From Bacteroidales bacterium (GTDB lineage Bacteria; Bacteroidota; Bacteroidia; Bacteroidales; UBA932): a stretch of DNA of 64,000 nucleotides. Position 1 is the stretch's first letter; each line of letters starts with the position of its first letter. Position numbers and translations under genes: made by a program. Positions 1-9,122 of the stretch are shown piece by piece. Below the pieces are notes generated by a model. That model made no database searches, was not told the DNA's origin, and was given only the letters and a program-made list of their open reading frames with translations. The stretch is from NCBI GenBank assembly GCA_021371955.1, contig JAJFVD010000005.1, positions 166,719 through 230,718 of the forward strand. Reading direction: 5' to 3'.

Positions 1-279
1 CCTTTTTAAGGCATTCTCCACCATTGTTTCAACTGATACATATTCTACCTGAGATATCAGCGCAACAACGCCCTGATGCCTTCCTTTTGTGAATCTGTTA
101 AGTCTCTCTTCAGGCACAAATTGAACAGGAACATCTTTTTCCTGCAGCATCTGTAGTAGCCTGTGAAATTGGATTCCATCCATACCCTGACGGAAAAGGA
201 CTTTTTCAATTTTTTTATTTGTTTCAAGTGCCTCAATTACTGGGTGCATCCCAAAGAGGTATTCATTTTTTTGTTCCAT
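1..279 (-). CDS. rlmB: RlmB/SpoU-type 23S rRNA 2'-O-methyltransferase, N-terminal part (cut by window edge)
   Basis: Only the first 93 codons are present; the gene runs off the left edge. The start is the ATG at 279. The translated N-terminus (MEQKNEYLFGMHPVIEAL) followed by the stretch RFTKGRHQGVVALIS is typical of the small RNA-binding (SpoU substrate-binding) domain that precedes the SPOUT methyltransferase domain in RlmB/TrmH enzymes. These modify a 2'-OH in 23S rRNA using SAM. The catalytic knot domain is outside the window, so the exact target (G2251 as in RlmB, or another) is not provable here. It is the last visible gene of the minus-strand run that starts with valS, 17 bases after the ABC-F gene. 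Confidence 0.75.
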   Translation of the reverse strand, partial: MEQKNEYLFGMHPVIEALETNKKIEKVLFRQGMDGIQFHRLLQMLQEKDVPVQFVPEERLNRFTKGRHQGVVALISQVEYVSVETMVENALKR

Positions 280-296
280 ATATTATTAATTTTTAT

Positions 297-2207
297 TTAT
301 TGCTGTAATCTCTCCCACTCTTCCATCTTATCGTTTAATAAATCTTTCAGATTTGCATATTCAACAAGAACTCCTTCCAACTTTTCGGCAAAACTTCCTG
401 CAGCCAACCCGGCCTCAATTACAGAAATTTTATTTTCAAGTTCTTCAATACTCTTTTCGCATCTTTCGATGGCGTATTTCCTTTTTCGGGTCTCCTTTTC
501 AGCCTCTTTTTGTTCTTTGTAATTTACAGGATCACTCGTTTTTACGGAGGTTTTAATATTTGTAGGAAGAGATAAATTTAACTCATTTATGTTCTCAATT
601 TTTTTTCTGTCAAGAAATTCTGTTATTCCGCCCAGATGTTCCCGGACTCCCCCGTCTTTGAATTCATAAATTTTTGTAATAAGCCCGTCAAGGAAGTCTC
701 TGTCGTGAGAAACAATGACAAGGGTCCCGTCATATTTTATAAGGGCTTGCTTAAGAATATCCTTTGACCTGATATCCATATGGTTTGTAGGTTCGTCGAG
801 CGCAAGAAGGTTGTGAGGATTGAGCATCAGTTTAGCCATCGCCAGTCTTGAACGCTCGCCACCGCTTAATACACCAACTTTCTTATCTATTTCGTTGCCC
901 TTGAATAAAAATGCCGCAAGAATGTCCCTTAGTTTAGTACGGATATCTCCGACTGCAATTTTATCCAGTGTATCAAATATTGTATCATCTTTATCAAGGA
1001 GGTCATCCTGATTTTGAGCATAGTAGCCGAGAGACACATTATGTCCTAATGTAACGCTGCCTTTTGTTGGATTCAGTTCGTCTATTAAAAGCCTCATAAA
1101 GGTTGTTTTTCCCTCACCGTTTCTTCCCAGTAATGCAACCTTCTCTCCCTTTTCAATCACAAAATTTACATTTTCGAAAACCACTTTTCTGGAGTCAAAC
1201 TGCATCTTCAGATCCTTGGCTTTGACTACAACCTGGCCCGATCTGGGAGCAGGCGGAAACTTTACCAAAAGTGTTGAATTATCTTCAAGATCAATTTCAA
1301 TCCTGTCAATTTTTCCAAGTTGTTTAATCCTCGACTGAACCTGATTGGATTTAGTAGCCTTGTACCGAAACCTCTCAATGAATTCTTCACTCTTCTCTAT
1401 CATTCGCTGCTGATTGTCATATGCGGCTTTTTGCTGGTCGATTCTCTCTCTTCTCAGTTCCAGATATTTTGAATAAGGTACTTTGTAATCGTAAATTCTT
1501 CCAAGCATTATCTCAACAGTTCTGTTTGTCACTTTATCAAGGAATCTCCTGTCGTGCGATACAAGAACAAGAGAGCCTGTAAATCCGGACAAATACTCCT
1601 CAAGCCACTGAATAGATTCTATGTCCAGGTGATTTGTAGGCTCGTCCAGCAGCAATACAGAAGGTTTCTTAAGCAATATTTTAGCTAGCTCTATCCTCAT
1701 GTTCCAGCCCTGACTAAGAGTTGAAGTTGAGCGGGAAAATTCGTTTCTTTTAAATCCAAGCCCAAGAAGAGTCTTTTCTGCTTCACCAGCAGGATTGTCA
1801 CTTTCGAACAAATGGAGCTTATCGTTAACATCGTTTAATTTAACAATAAGCTTATGGTACTCGTTGCTCTCATAATCAGTCCTTTGAGTAAGTTCCCTGC
1901 TCACATCTTCCATCTCTTTATTCAGATCTGCAATATGGGAAAAAGCCATCATGGCTTCGTCAAATACGCTCTTGTCTTTTGCGTGATCCATCTGTTGGGG
2001 AAGATAACCAATGTCAATTGAAGATGGTCTTAAAACCTCTCCGGATGAAGGATTATTAATACCAGCAATTATTTTCAAAATTGTGGACTTACCCGATCCG
2101 TTTTTTCCTACAAGACCAATTTTATCTCTGTCTCCTATATGAAAATTAATCTCATCAAACAAAGGGGTACCCCCGAATGAAACTGAAAGTTTATTTATCG
2201 ATATCAC
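297..2207 (-). CDS. ABC-F family ATPase (translation factor type)
   Basis: A soluble protein of 636 aa with two ABC ATPase domains and no membrane segment, the hallmark of ABC-F proteins, which act on the ribosome E site rather than in transport. First domain: Walker A GKNGSGKST (34-42), signature LSQGW (164-168), Walker B/D-loop DEPTNHLD (188-195). A charged helical linker occupies about 240-300 (the tRNA-interacting region in this family). Second domain: GRNGEGKTT (361-369), LSGGE (447-451), DEPTNHMD (471-478). Residues from about 565 form a C-terminal coiled coil, as in Uup/YheS-like members. The start is a GTG at 2207 inside the end of tatC (17-base overlap), so the two are probably translationally coupled. 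Whether it is a housekeeping factor or an antibiotic-protection protein cannot be told from sequence; the setting favours housekeeping. Confidence 0.93.
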   Translation of the reverse strand: MISINKLSVSFGGTPLFDEINFHIGDRDKIGLVGKNGSGKSTILKIIAGINNPSSGEVLRPSSIDIGYLPQQMDHAKDKSVFDEAMMAFSHIADLNKEMEDVSRELTQRTDYESNEYHKLIVKLNDVNDKLHLFESDNPAGEAEKTLLGLGFKRNEFSRSTSTLSQGWNMRIELAKILLKKPSVLLLDEPTNHLDIESIQWLEEYLSGFTGSLVLVSHDRRFLDKVTNRTVEIMLGRIYDYKVPYSKYLELRRERIDQQKAAYDNQQRMIEKSEEFIERFRYKATKSNQVQSRIKQLGKIDRIEIDLEDNSTLLVKFPPAPRSGQVVVKAKDLKMQFDSRKVVFENVNFVIEKGEKVALLGRNGEGKTTFMRLLIDELNPTKGSVTLGHNVSLGYYAQNQDDLLDKDDTIFDTLDKIAVGDIRTKLRDILAAFLFKGNEIDKKVGVLSGGERSRLAMAKLMLNPHNLLALDEPTNHMDIRSKDILKQALIKYDGTLVIVSHDRDFLDGLITKIYEFKDGGVREHLGGITEFLDRKKIENINELNLSLPTNIKTSVKTSDPVNYKEQKEAEKETRKRKYAIERCEKSIEELENKISVIEAGLAAGSFAEKLEGVLVEYANLKDLLNDKMEEWERLQQ

Positions 2208-2973
2208 GGCAAATTAATATACTGAATTCGTAAAGAAGATAAAGCGGCATTCCAACTATAAACAGTGTAAATGCATCCCCGCTTGGAGTAATAATTGCAG
2301 CTGCAATCATTAAAATTGTAAAGGCGTGCTTGCGGTATTTTTTTAAAAGAGATTTGTTAATAATTCCAATTTTAGATAAAATGAGTGCAAGTGCAGGCAT
2401 TTCAAAGACAACCCCCATAATAAGAATCAATTGAGTAAACATTGAAATATAGGACTGTAATGAAATTTGATTTGCAACCATCGTACTCACCTGGTAAGTT
2501 CCTAAAAACCTTAGTGTTAAAGGGAATACAAATACATAACCAACAAGAACCCCAATAAAAAACAGTATAGCTCCAAATGCGAATGCCTTTTTTACGGCAA
2601 TCTGCTCTTTTTCATAAAGGCCCGGCCCTATAAAACGCCAAAGCTGATATAATACAAACGGAACAGCAAGTATAAACGCAAGAGTCAGCGAAACAGACAC
2701 GTGAATAAAGAACTGAGCCGAAAGGTCAATATTTATAAGATTTAGGCTGAATGGTTCAGGTGCCGCATCAGGAATTTTCAATAGTAGTGCTAACTGCCCG
2801 AGCCATTTGTATAAAATAAACCCGGAATCCGTAGGCGCAAAAATTATTTTCTCAAAAATGAAGCTTTTAGCAAGGAAAATAGGGATCACCAGTATAAAAA
2901 CGACAATCGCAGAACGAAACAGTACTTTCCTGAGTTCGTCCAGATGCTCCCAAAATGTCATTTCACTGCTCAC
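2191..2973 (-). CDS. tatC: Sec-independent (twin-arginine) translocase subunit TatC
   Basis: A 260-aa polytopic inner-membrane protein with about six hydrophobic helices. The cytoplasmic N-terminus carries the conserved TatC pattern FWEHLDELRKVLFRS, where twin-arginine signal peptides bind, and FPLTLRFL lies in the middle of the protein. TatC is the receptor of the Tat pathway, which exports folded, often cofactor-bearing proteins. The start is GTG at 2973, sharing one base with the tatA stop (TAGTG); an in-frame ATG four codons in is an alternative. It lies between tatA and the ABC-F gene in one operon. No separate tatB is seen, so this is a minimal TatAC system. Confidence 0.95.
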   Translation of the reverse strand: MSSEMTFWEHLDELRKVLFRSAIVVFILVIPIFLAKSFIFEKIIFAPTDSGFILYKWLGQLALLLKIPDAAPEPFSLNLINIDLSAQFFIHVSVSLTLAFILAVPFVLYQLWRFIGPGLYEKEQIAVKKAFAFGAILFFIGVLVGYVFVFPLTLRFLGTYQVSTMVANQISLQSYISMFTQLILIMGVVFEMPALALILSKIGIINKSLLKKYRKHAFTILMIAAAIITPSGDAFTLFIVGMPLYLLYEFSILICRDIDK

Positions 2974-3179
2974 TATTTCTTTTCCTCTTTCTCTTCGGAA
3001 TTTGTCTCTTTGATATCGTCTTCGATTCCCTTCATTCCGTCTTTGAAGCTTTTTACTCCTTTGCCAATACCCTTCATTAGTTCCGGAATTTTCTTCCCTC
3101 CGAACAACAATAATACGATGAGGGCAATGATAATTACTTCCGTTGCTCCTATTGTTCCAAACAGTAATAGATGATTCAT
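2973..3179 (-). CDS. tatA: Twin-arginine translocase pore subunit TatA/E
   Basis: A 68-aa protein with one N-terminal membrane helix (about residues 10-27), the family hinge motif FGGKKIPEL and an amphipathic helix ([16 protein letters not shown]) followed by a charged, disordered tail rich in Glu and Lys. TatA polymerises to form the passage for folded Tat substrates once TatC has bound the signal peptide. It directly precedes tatC with a one-base stop/start overlap. The short length and FGGKK hinge favour TatA over TatB; with no second copy nearby it may serve both roles. Confidence 0.95.
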   Translation of the reverse strand: MNHLLLFGTIGATEVIIIALIVLLLFGGKKIPELMKGIGKGVKSFKDGMKGIEDDIKETNSEEKEEKK

Positions 3180-3202
3180 GATTATTATAAATTATTAAGT
3201 TT

Positions 3203-3610
3203 TTACATAAAATATGGCGAAAACACTTTTACAACCGATTCAGGAGCTCTTGTAGGCTTTCTGCTAAGTGAATTGATAAAGCCAAGCGTAACACTTCCCG
3301 AACAAACAACTTCATTTTTTTGATTATAAATAACAGTGTCAATTATAATTCTGGCCCTTGGACAATCCTTTATCGTACTTACGATGCGAATTATTTCGCC
3401 CATTTTCACCGGTAGTTTGTAATTACATTCGACATGAGTAACCGGCATCATTATTCCCTCTTCCTCAATCTTTTCGATAGGCAGACCTAAATCTTTAAGA
3501 GCTTTGCTTCTGCCGCACTCGAAATATCTGATATAATTAGAATGGTGCACTATTCCCATTAAATCGGTCTCATAATATCTTACTTCAAGAATTGTTTCCG
3601 AAATATACAT
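3203..3610 (-). CDS. Hot-dog acyl-CoA thioesterase, YbgC / 4-hydroxybenzoyl-CoA thioesterase type
   Basis: A 135-aa single hot-dog domain. The N-terminal motif YYETDLMGIVHHSNYIRYFE (residues 12-31) matches the YbgC/4-HBT pattern with the catalytic Asp16 and the conserved His-Asn pair. Such cytosolic enzymes hydrolyse acyl-CoA thioesters, often short- or medium-chain, and in proteobacteria YbgC belongs to the Tol-Pal cluster. Here no tol-pal genes are adjacent; the neighbours are a lipoprotein gene and tatA, so the substrate cannot be inferred from context. It lies 5 bases after the lipoprotein gene, in the same transcription run. Confidence 0.88.
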   Translation of the reverse strand: MYISETILEVRYYETDLMGIVHHSNYIRYFECGRSKALKDLGLPIEKIEEEGIMMPVTHVECNYKLPVKMGEIIRIVSTIKDCPRARIIIDTVIYNQKNEVVCSGSVTLGFINSLSRKPTRAPESVVKVFSPYFM

Positions 3611-3615
3611 ATTTA

Positions 3616-6021
3616 TCAGTTTAAAATTTTTACACCCTGCCCCGGAGAGTAGTAATGCAATTTAAAATTGTCTACAATCAGGCTGCTGCCGTCTGCTCCT
3701 GTAAATATATCTCCGTCCTTGCTGGAAGACATTGTTACCACTATATGCGTTGGAGTAAGATTTTGCGCTCCGCTCACCGGTTTAATATCTGTCTGCGTCA
3801 AGCTCCAGTCTAAAGTGTTTTCGCCGATAATCAATTCCCCGCGGGCAATTTTATTCGATACCGGCTCTTTTTGAATATCAAACTCATCCGTTCCGGAATG
3901 ATGCCATAATTCCACCCATACAATAGCTTTATCGCTTCCCTCAACAGCTGCCGGGTCTTCAAAAGCCGGGATATTTACCGAGGAGAATTTTGGGGTTGTT
4001 TTTATGAGGTTCACGCCTTTTGAATACTTGTAATTCAATGAAAAAGCAACAGGAATTGTTTTGCCTGTAAAAGGGATCCCAAATTTAGTCATATTCTGAG
4101 GATGATACACATCCTGTGCCAGAATACTGTATTTAAATTTCCCAAGAAACAGACCTCCGGAGGCCAGAGAAGTAACCCTGACTATGTTTGCAAAATTTAT
4201 AACAGAAAGCTGCGTTTGAAGTTTTGCCGCATAAGGCGAATTGTATCCGGAAACTCTTGACAGTCCCTGTACAGAGGGGTTATTAGAAGAGTTCCATCCG
4301 GAACCATCGCTAGGTGAAATAGTAAGTGGAATTGTTGAAAACAAAGGGTGAGGGCCCCATACCTCAAAATTGCTGTTCTCAATCTGAGGTGCTGCAATGA
4401 GTTTTATGCTCCAGATTCTTTCACTCCCGTCCTCTGCAACTACGGAGAATCGGAAATCATTATCAGGCGACAAAATTATCGGCGCACCGGATGCCGTCCC
4501 TTTAATTTTTGCCTTTGGGGAAACAGTAATAGCAGGGGAAATTATCAATTTCCTCATATTGTCATAGCTATCTGTAATCAACGTAATTCTTGATATTCCG
4601 TTTTCAAGGTATTTTGAAGAGAATATATATCCCCCGGATGGAATCCCGGAAATAAAATCCAGTATTTCGTTTTGAGAACTTTTTGGAGTGAAGTTGTTTG
4701 TAAGAACAATTCCCCATTTTTCCGACAACCCCTCTTTTGTAACAGTGAAATCAACCGTGTCGTTTATTGATGAGAAGGAAAGCGTCGCAGGCATTGTAGA
4801 TGTAGCACCCGATGAAAGTGAGGCAGAACATCCGTTGATTAACAGAGGAAATGTGCCATTACTTAAAATGGGGACATTTACAGTTCTTTCTGAACGGTCA
4901 ACAGTAAAATTCCCGATTTCAATTTTGCTGTCAGCACTGCTGTATCCTGTTTTAGATACGCTGAGAATCTCTGCATATTCATTATAGCTTCTCCACTCAA
5001 TATTCCATTCCTTCGTCCAGCCGGTAATTATATCAGAAAGAAAGAAGCTCTTTTTTTCTCCCCATTTTGTAAAAGAGATGTTTTCTCCTGATTTAATCCC
5101 AGTCATGGAGGAGTATTTGCCTGTTACAAACTCAGGCTTGACAGTTCCGGAAGAGTTATTCTGAGGGCTTCTTGCTATTAAAGTAATTGTTGAAGTGGTG
5201 TTTGAAACAAGCAGATTATAAATTTCCAATCCGGCGTTAACCGCAATTGCCTTTACATCATTTATTCCAAAATTTATCCGGTCCGACACATCATCCGGGA
5301 CCTGAGAAGAATTTTGAATAGTAAAATGTTTTGCCGGTGACAATTTGATTTTCCATATCTCCTCTCTTCCACTTTCAGAAATAACTGAAAGGTTTTTTTG
5401 CGCTGATAATGATTCAAATACTATCGGGGTATTGGCTTTGTAATCTTTAAACCCGGCCCCGGCCGATAAGGTTATATCGGGCACTATAGTAAAAGGAGCA
5501 ATGGCTGATATTGTGTAAATACCTATAGTGCAATTTGTGTAGTCAATTAATGCTTCATTAATCAAATTGCATTCTTCCGGTTGACTGGACTTAATCGTGA
5601 ATTTTTCTACTTCGGCAAGGTCGTTTGAAGGGATTTCTTCCAGAACAACCTCGTATTTTGCAGTCATCCCGCTTTCAGCAACTACACTAATTTCATTTAT
5701 ACTGAGCATCGATTCAAATCTTATGTACCCATCTGTGTCAAAGCCAAGAATTTTATCAATAGACTTCTCGGTTTTTACATCCAGCTTTACATCCAAAGGG
5801 AAAAGATATTTGCCAAACCTGAGCGGAATTATAATTTTCTTTCCTTCAATACGTGGAGTGTCAAATACTGCATTTGCAGGCTTTCCTCCTGTAATTGAAA
5901 TTGTGCTGATACTATTGTTGTCGCTTAATTCACTTACCTTCCGGCAAGAAAGAGACAAAACCAATAATACAAGCAGTATCAGAAGTGTTTTAATTCTTCC
6001 GATATAGAAAAAGCTCTTCAT
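3616..6021 (-). CDS. Large surface-type lipoprotein with repeated beta-sandwich modules and a C-terminal PCMD-like domain
   Basis: An 801-aa protein with a signal peptide ending in lipobox LSLSC (Cys26), so anchored to the outer membrane. Residues about 35-540 contain five or so modules of about 90-110 residues, most ending in a pattern like AESG...W-x-I-x-L (for example SESGREEIWKIKLSP and AEDGSERIWSIKLIA); they resemble the DUF5018-like Ig-fold repeats of Bacteroidetes surface lipoproteins. From about 545, IENSNFEVWG opens a domain that resembles the PCMD family (putative carbohydrate metabolism domain), usually linked to glycan binding. It sits 3 bases after valS and 5 before the thioesterase, an odd place for a glycan-binding lipoprotein. 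Function is not known; domain calls are by eye. Confidence 0.75.
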   Translation of the reverse strand: MKSFFYIGRIKTLLILLVLLVLSLSCRKVSELSDNNSISTISITGGKPANAVFDTPRIEGKKIIIPLRFGKYLFPLDVKLDVKTEKSIDKILGFDTDGYIRFESMLSINEISVVAESGMTAKYEVVLEEIPSNDLAEVEKFTIKSSQPEECNLINEALIDYTNCTIGIYTISAIAPFTIVPDITLSAGAGFKDYKANTPIVFESLSAQKNLSVISESGREEIWKIKLSPAKHFTIQNSSQVPDDVSDRINFGINDVKAIAVNAGLEIYNLLVSNTTSTITLIARSPQNNSSGTVKPEFVTGKYSSMTGIKSGENISFTKWGEKKSFFLSDIITGWTKEWNIEWRSYNEYAEILSVSKTGYSSADSKIEIGNFTVDRSERTVNVPILSNGTFPLLINGCSASLSSGATSTMPATLSFSSINDTVDFTVTKEGLSEKWGIVLTNNFTPKSSQNEILDFISGIPSGGYIFSSKYLENGISRITLITDSYDNMRKLIISPAITVSPKAKIKGTASGAPIILSPDNDFRFSVVAEDGSERIWSIKLIAAPQIENSNFEVWGPHPLFSTIPLTISPSDGSGWNSSNNPSVQGLSRVSGYNSPYAAKLQTQLSVINFANIVRVTSLASGGLFLGKFKYSILAQDVYHPQNMTKFGIPFTGKTIPVAFSLNYKYSKGVNLIKTTPKFSSVNIPAFEDPAAVEGSDKAIVWVELWHHSGTDEFDIQKEPVSNKIARGELIIGENTLDWSLTQTDIKPVSGAQNLTPTHIVVTMSSSKDGDIFTGADGSSLIVDNFKLHYYSPGQGVKILN

Positions 6022-6024
6022 AAC

Positions 6025-8685
6025 TTAATGTTTAAGAAGTTCATTTTTCAACTTGGAAAGTTTATCAATTTTAGTTTCGGCGTCGCTTTTTTTCTTGAAT
6101 TCTATATCTACAACAGCTTTTGGGGCACTTGCCACAAATTTTTCATTTGAGAGCTTTTTGTTCACAGAGGCAAGGAAACCTGTGAGATGCTCAATTTCGG
6201 CATCAATCTTTCTTAGTTCTTCTTCGGTATTAACCAAATCTCCCAGTGGAACGAAAAACTCAGCGGTGTCTACCATAAATGAAGAGCCTGAGTTATTATC
6301 CGCTCTGCTTTCCAGTAATTTAATCTCCGATATGTTGGCCATCTTTTTAATAATCGGATAGAATTCAGGAGATAATCCCCCTTTAATATACAGTTCCAAC
6401 GGATTTTTAGGAGAAATAGCCTTTGACTGTCTTATGTTTCGGATGTTAACGATAACCTCCTTAACCTGTTCGAAACTTTTAATGTACTCAGGCGAATATG
6501 GTTTTGCCGCAGGCTGCATTGCTATCATTATACTCTCTTTTTCTCCCCTTTCTTCCAGATTATGCCACAACTCCTCGGTAATGAATGGCATAAACGGGTG
6601 AAGAATCTTGAGCAGTTTATCGAAGAATCCCATTGTAGCCTTATATGTATCAGGATCCATTGGCGCTCCTGAATCAGGCTTGATGATTTCAAGATACCAG
6701 GCGCAAAAATCATCCCAAAAGAGCTTGTAAATCAACATCAGAGCATCTGAAATCCTGAACTTTTCAAAGTGATCGTTAATCGTTTCTATTGATTGGGAAA
6801 GGATATTGTCAAACCATTTGACGGCACTTGCCGATTTTTCGTTCTGTTTCAGGCTCTCTTCAACATTCCAGCCTATTACAAGCCTGTATGCGTTCCATAT
6901 TTTGTTTGAGAAGTTTCTGCCCTGTTCTACCTGACTTTCGTCAAAAAGAATGTCTGTACCGGCATTGCTGCAAATAAGCATTCCAACACGCACTCCATCT
7001 GCACCGTAGCTTTTGATCAGTTCAATAGGATCAGGTGAGTTTCCGAGAGATTTGGACATTTTTCTGCCAAGTTTATCCCTCACTATACCAGTAAGATATA
7101 CATTTCTGAATGGGATATCATTACAGAATTCATGCCCGGCCATTATCATTCTTGCTACCCAAAAAAACAGAATTTCGGGAGCTGTTACAAGGTCGTTTGT
7201 AGGATAATAATATGCAAGGTCGCTGTTTGGAGCTTTATCTGGAAATCCGGGTTTTCCCGGGTCAAAAACCGATATTGGCCATAACCATGAAGAAAACCAA
7301 GTATCCAGCACATCGTTATCTTGTTTTAAATCGGACAACAAAATTGAAGGATTGGATTTTCTGGCAAGTTCCAGCGCTTCGTTTTCGTTTGAAGCAACAA
7401 CAAAATCTCCATCAGGCAGATACCATGCAGGAATTCTTTGTCCCCACCAAAGCTGACGGGAAATGCACCAGTCGCGTACATTCTCCATCCAATGTTTGTA
7501 AGTGTTTTTATATTTGTCCGGTATAAGCTTTATCTTATCGCTTTCGACATAGTTTAAAGCCTCTTTTGAAGCCTCTTCCATCTTCAAAAACCATTGAAGC
7601 GACAGCCGTGGCTCTATCACAGCATTAGTTCTTTCTGAATATCCTATTTGGGATGTATATAGTTCCTCTTTTTCAAGACAACCGGACTCGGAAAGCATTT
7701 TTACAATTTTTTTCCTTGCTGCAAATCTCTCTTCTCCAATTAGAATGACCGCTTTTTCGTTGAGTTTCCCAAAATTATCCAGGATATCAATAACCGGCAG
7801 TTTATGTCTTATTCCAATTTCATAGTCGTTAATATCATGAGCCGGCGTAATTTTCAGACAGCCTGTTCCAAAATCCATTGAAACATATTCGTCCTCAATT
7901 ATCGGAATCTCTTTATTTATAAGAGGAATCAATACTTTGCGGCCCTTAAGCCCAAAATATCTCTCGTCCTGAGGATGTACACAAAGAGCAACGTCTGCCA
8001 TTATTGTCTCCGGGCGGGTTGTTGCAATTATTACAAAGTCTTTGCCTGCTTTCCCTTCGTTTGATAAGTAATACCTGAGATAGTAGAGTTTTGATGAGGT
8101 CTCTTTATGAATAACCTCTTCGTCACTCACTGCTGTTTGACCCTCCGGATCCCAGTTGACCATTCTCACGCCTCTGTATATTAGGCCTTTTTTGTAATAA
8201 TGAACAAAAGTATTTATTACTCCTTTGCTCAGTTCGGGGTCCATTGTAAACTTAGTTCTCTCCCAGTCACATGATGCACCCAGCTTTTTTAACTGTTCCA
8301 GAATAATGCCGCCATGTTTCTCTTTCCACTCCCATGCATGCTTCAGAAACTCTTCCCGGGTAATGTCACTCTTTTCAATTCCTTCGCTTTTAAGCTTAGA
8401 TACCACTTTCGCCTCGGTTGCAATAGATGCATGGTCGGTTCCGGGCACCCAGCAAGCGTTTTTACCCATCATTCTAGCTCTCCTGACCAAAACATCCTGA
8501 AGAGTATTATTGAGCATATGCCCCATATGAAGTACTCCTGTAACGTTGGGTGGAGGGATCACAATAGTATATGGCTCCCTTGCATCAGGTTCCGAATGAA
8601 AATATCTGTTTTGTAACCAAAATGAGTACCATTTGTCCTCCGTCAGAGAGGGATCGTATTTAGCCGGAATCTCCATAAAAACCAT
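6025..8685 (-). CDS. valS: Valyl-tRNA synthetase
   Basis: An 886-aa class I aminoacyl-tRNA synthetase that attaches valine to tRNA-Val in the cytosol. The HIGH-type motif is HMGH (53-56) in the valine-specific context PPPNVTGVLHMGH; the KMSKS loop (GRKMSKSLGNSPDP) is near residue 540. Between them lies the editing domain (GTGCLKITPAHD), which removes mischarged threonine. A C-terminal coiled-coil arm (about 820-886) is typical of ValS. The translation begins MVFMEIPAKY; the fourth codon ATG (8676) is an equally good start and gives the more usual N-terminus. It is first in the minus-strand run and has a well-formed promoter upstream. Confidence 0.97.
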   Translation of the reverse strand: MVFMEIPAKYDPSLTEDKWYSFWLQNRYFHSEPDAREPYTIVIPPPNVTGVLHMGHMLNNTLQDVLVRRARMMGKNACWVPGTDHASIATEAKVVSKLKSEGIEKSDITREEFLKHAWEWKEKHGGIILEQLKKLGASCDWERTKFTMDPELSKGVINTFVHYYKKGLIYRGVRMVNWDPEGQTAVSDEEVIHKETSSKLYYLRYYLSNEGKAGKDFVIIATTRPETIMADVALCVHPQDERYFGLKGRKVLIPLINKEIPIIEDEYVSMDFGTGCLKITPAHDINDYEIGIRHKLPVIDILDNFGKLNEKAVILIGEERFAARKKIVKMLSESGCLEKEELYTSQIGYSERTNAVIEPRLSLQWFLKMEEASKEALNYVESDKIKLIPDKYKNTYKHWMENVRDWCISRQLWWGQRIPAWYLPDGDFVVASNENEALELARKSNPSILLSDLKQDNDVLDTWFSSWLWPISVFDPGKPGFPDKAPNSDLAYYYPTNDLVTAPEILFFWVARMIMAGHEFCNDIPFRNVYLTGIVRDKLGRKMSKSLGNSPDPIELIKSYGADGVRVGMLICSNAGTDILFDESQVEQGRNFSNKIWNAYRLVIGWNVEESLKQNEKSASAVKWFDNILSQSIETINDHFEKFRISDALMLIYKLFWDDFCAWYLEIIKPDSGAPMDPDTYKATMGFFDKLLKILHPFMPFITEELWHNLEERGEKESIMIAMQPAAKPYSPEYIKSFEQVKEVIVNIRNIRQSKAISPKNPLELYIKGGLSPEFYPIIKKMANISEIKLLESRADNNSGSSFMVDTAEFFVPLGDLVNTEEELRKIDAEIEHLTGFLASVNKKLSNEKFVASAPKAVVDIEFKKKSDAETKIDKLSKLKNELLKH

Positions 8686-8706
8686 TTACTTTTTAAATCT
8701 AAACAG

Positions 8707-8738
8707 CAAAGTTATACATTTTATGGAGAGCACACAAA
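8707..8738 (-). promoter_or_regulatory. Bacteroidetes-type promoter for the valS operon
   Basis: Read on the minus strand, a TTTG (-33 element, 8735-8738) is followed after exactly 20 bases by TAACTTTG (8707-8714), which fits the Bacteroides sigma-ABfr consensus TTTG-N19-21-TAnnTTTG. Transcription would begin about 10-15 bases before the ValS start codon. Confidence 0.6.
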
Positions 8739-8760
8739 ATTAGCTTTACAGAAAAAGTCT

Positions 8761-8768
8761 TATATTTG
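8761..8768 (+). promoter_or_regulatory. -7 element TATATTTG ahead of the DUF3467 gene
   Basis: TATATTTG matches the Bacteroidetes -7 consensus TAnnTTTG and lies 26 bases before the ATG at 8795. A clear -33 TTTG at the right spacing is not seen, so only the -7 half is supported. It is divergent from the valS promoter. Confidence 0.45.
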
Positions 8769-8794
8769 CATACGATAATTTAAAGAAAATAGTT

Positions 8795-9103
8795 ATGAGT
8801 ACTGATAATGAGTTAAATATAGAGTTAGGCAATGATGTTGCACAAGGGTCTTATTCCAACCTTGCAATAATTACCCACTCAAGCAGTGAATTTATAATCG
8901 ACTACATAAGAATGATGCCTGGAGTGCCTAAGCCTCAGGTAAACAACAGAATAATAATGACAGCCGAGAATGCGAAAAGATTGTTTCTTGCGCTACAGGA
9001 TAATATTGCGAAGTTTGAATCTCAATATGGAGAGATTGAACTTTATAACGAATCAAAAGGAGTTATTCCAATGGGCTTCGGTAATAGTTCAGCCGAAGCT
9101 TAA
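8795..9103 (+). CDS. DUF3467 family protein
   Basis: A 102-aa soluble protein. The core YSNLAIITHSSSEFIIDY, followed by an M-P-G-V-P motif and a predicted helix (TAENAKRLFLALQDNIAKFES), is the DUF3467 signature; the family has no assigned function. It is acidic at the N-terminus and has no signal peptide. It lies 19 bases ahead of etfB in the same orientation and is probably transcribed with it from the -7 element at 8761, though no role in electron transfer is known. Confidence 0.85.
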   Translation: MSTDNELNIELGNDVAQGSYSNLAIITHSSSEFIIDYIRMMPGVPKPQVNNRIIMTAENAKRLFLALQDNIAKFESQYGEIELYNESKGVIPMGFGNSSAEA

Positions 9104-9122
9104 ATCACTATAAATAAACAGT

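Noticed and set aside
163..522. Plus-strand open frame opposite the rlmB/ABC-F genes
   Set aside because: It lies antisense to two well-supported genes and its product is a low-complexity Phe/Ser-rich string with no domain.
2973..3179. TatB instead of TatA
   Set aside because: The FGGKKIPEL hinge and short length are of the TatA/E type; TatB normally has a Glu in the membrane helix and a longer tail.
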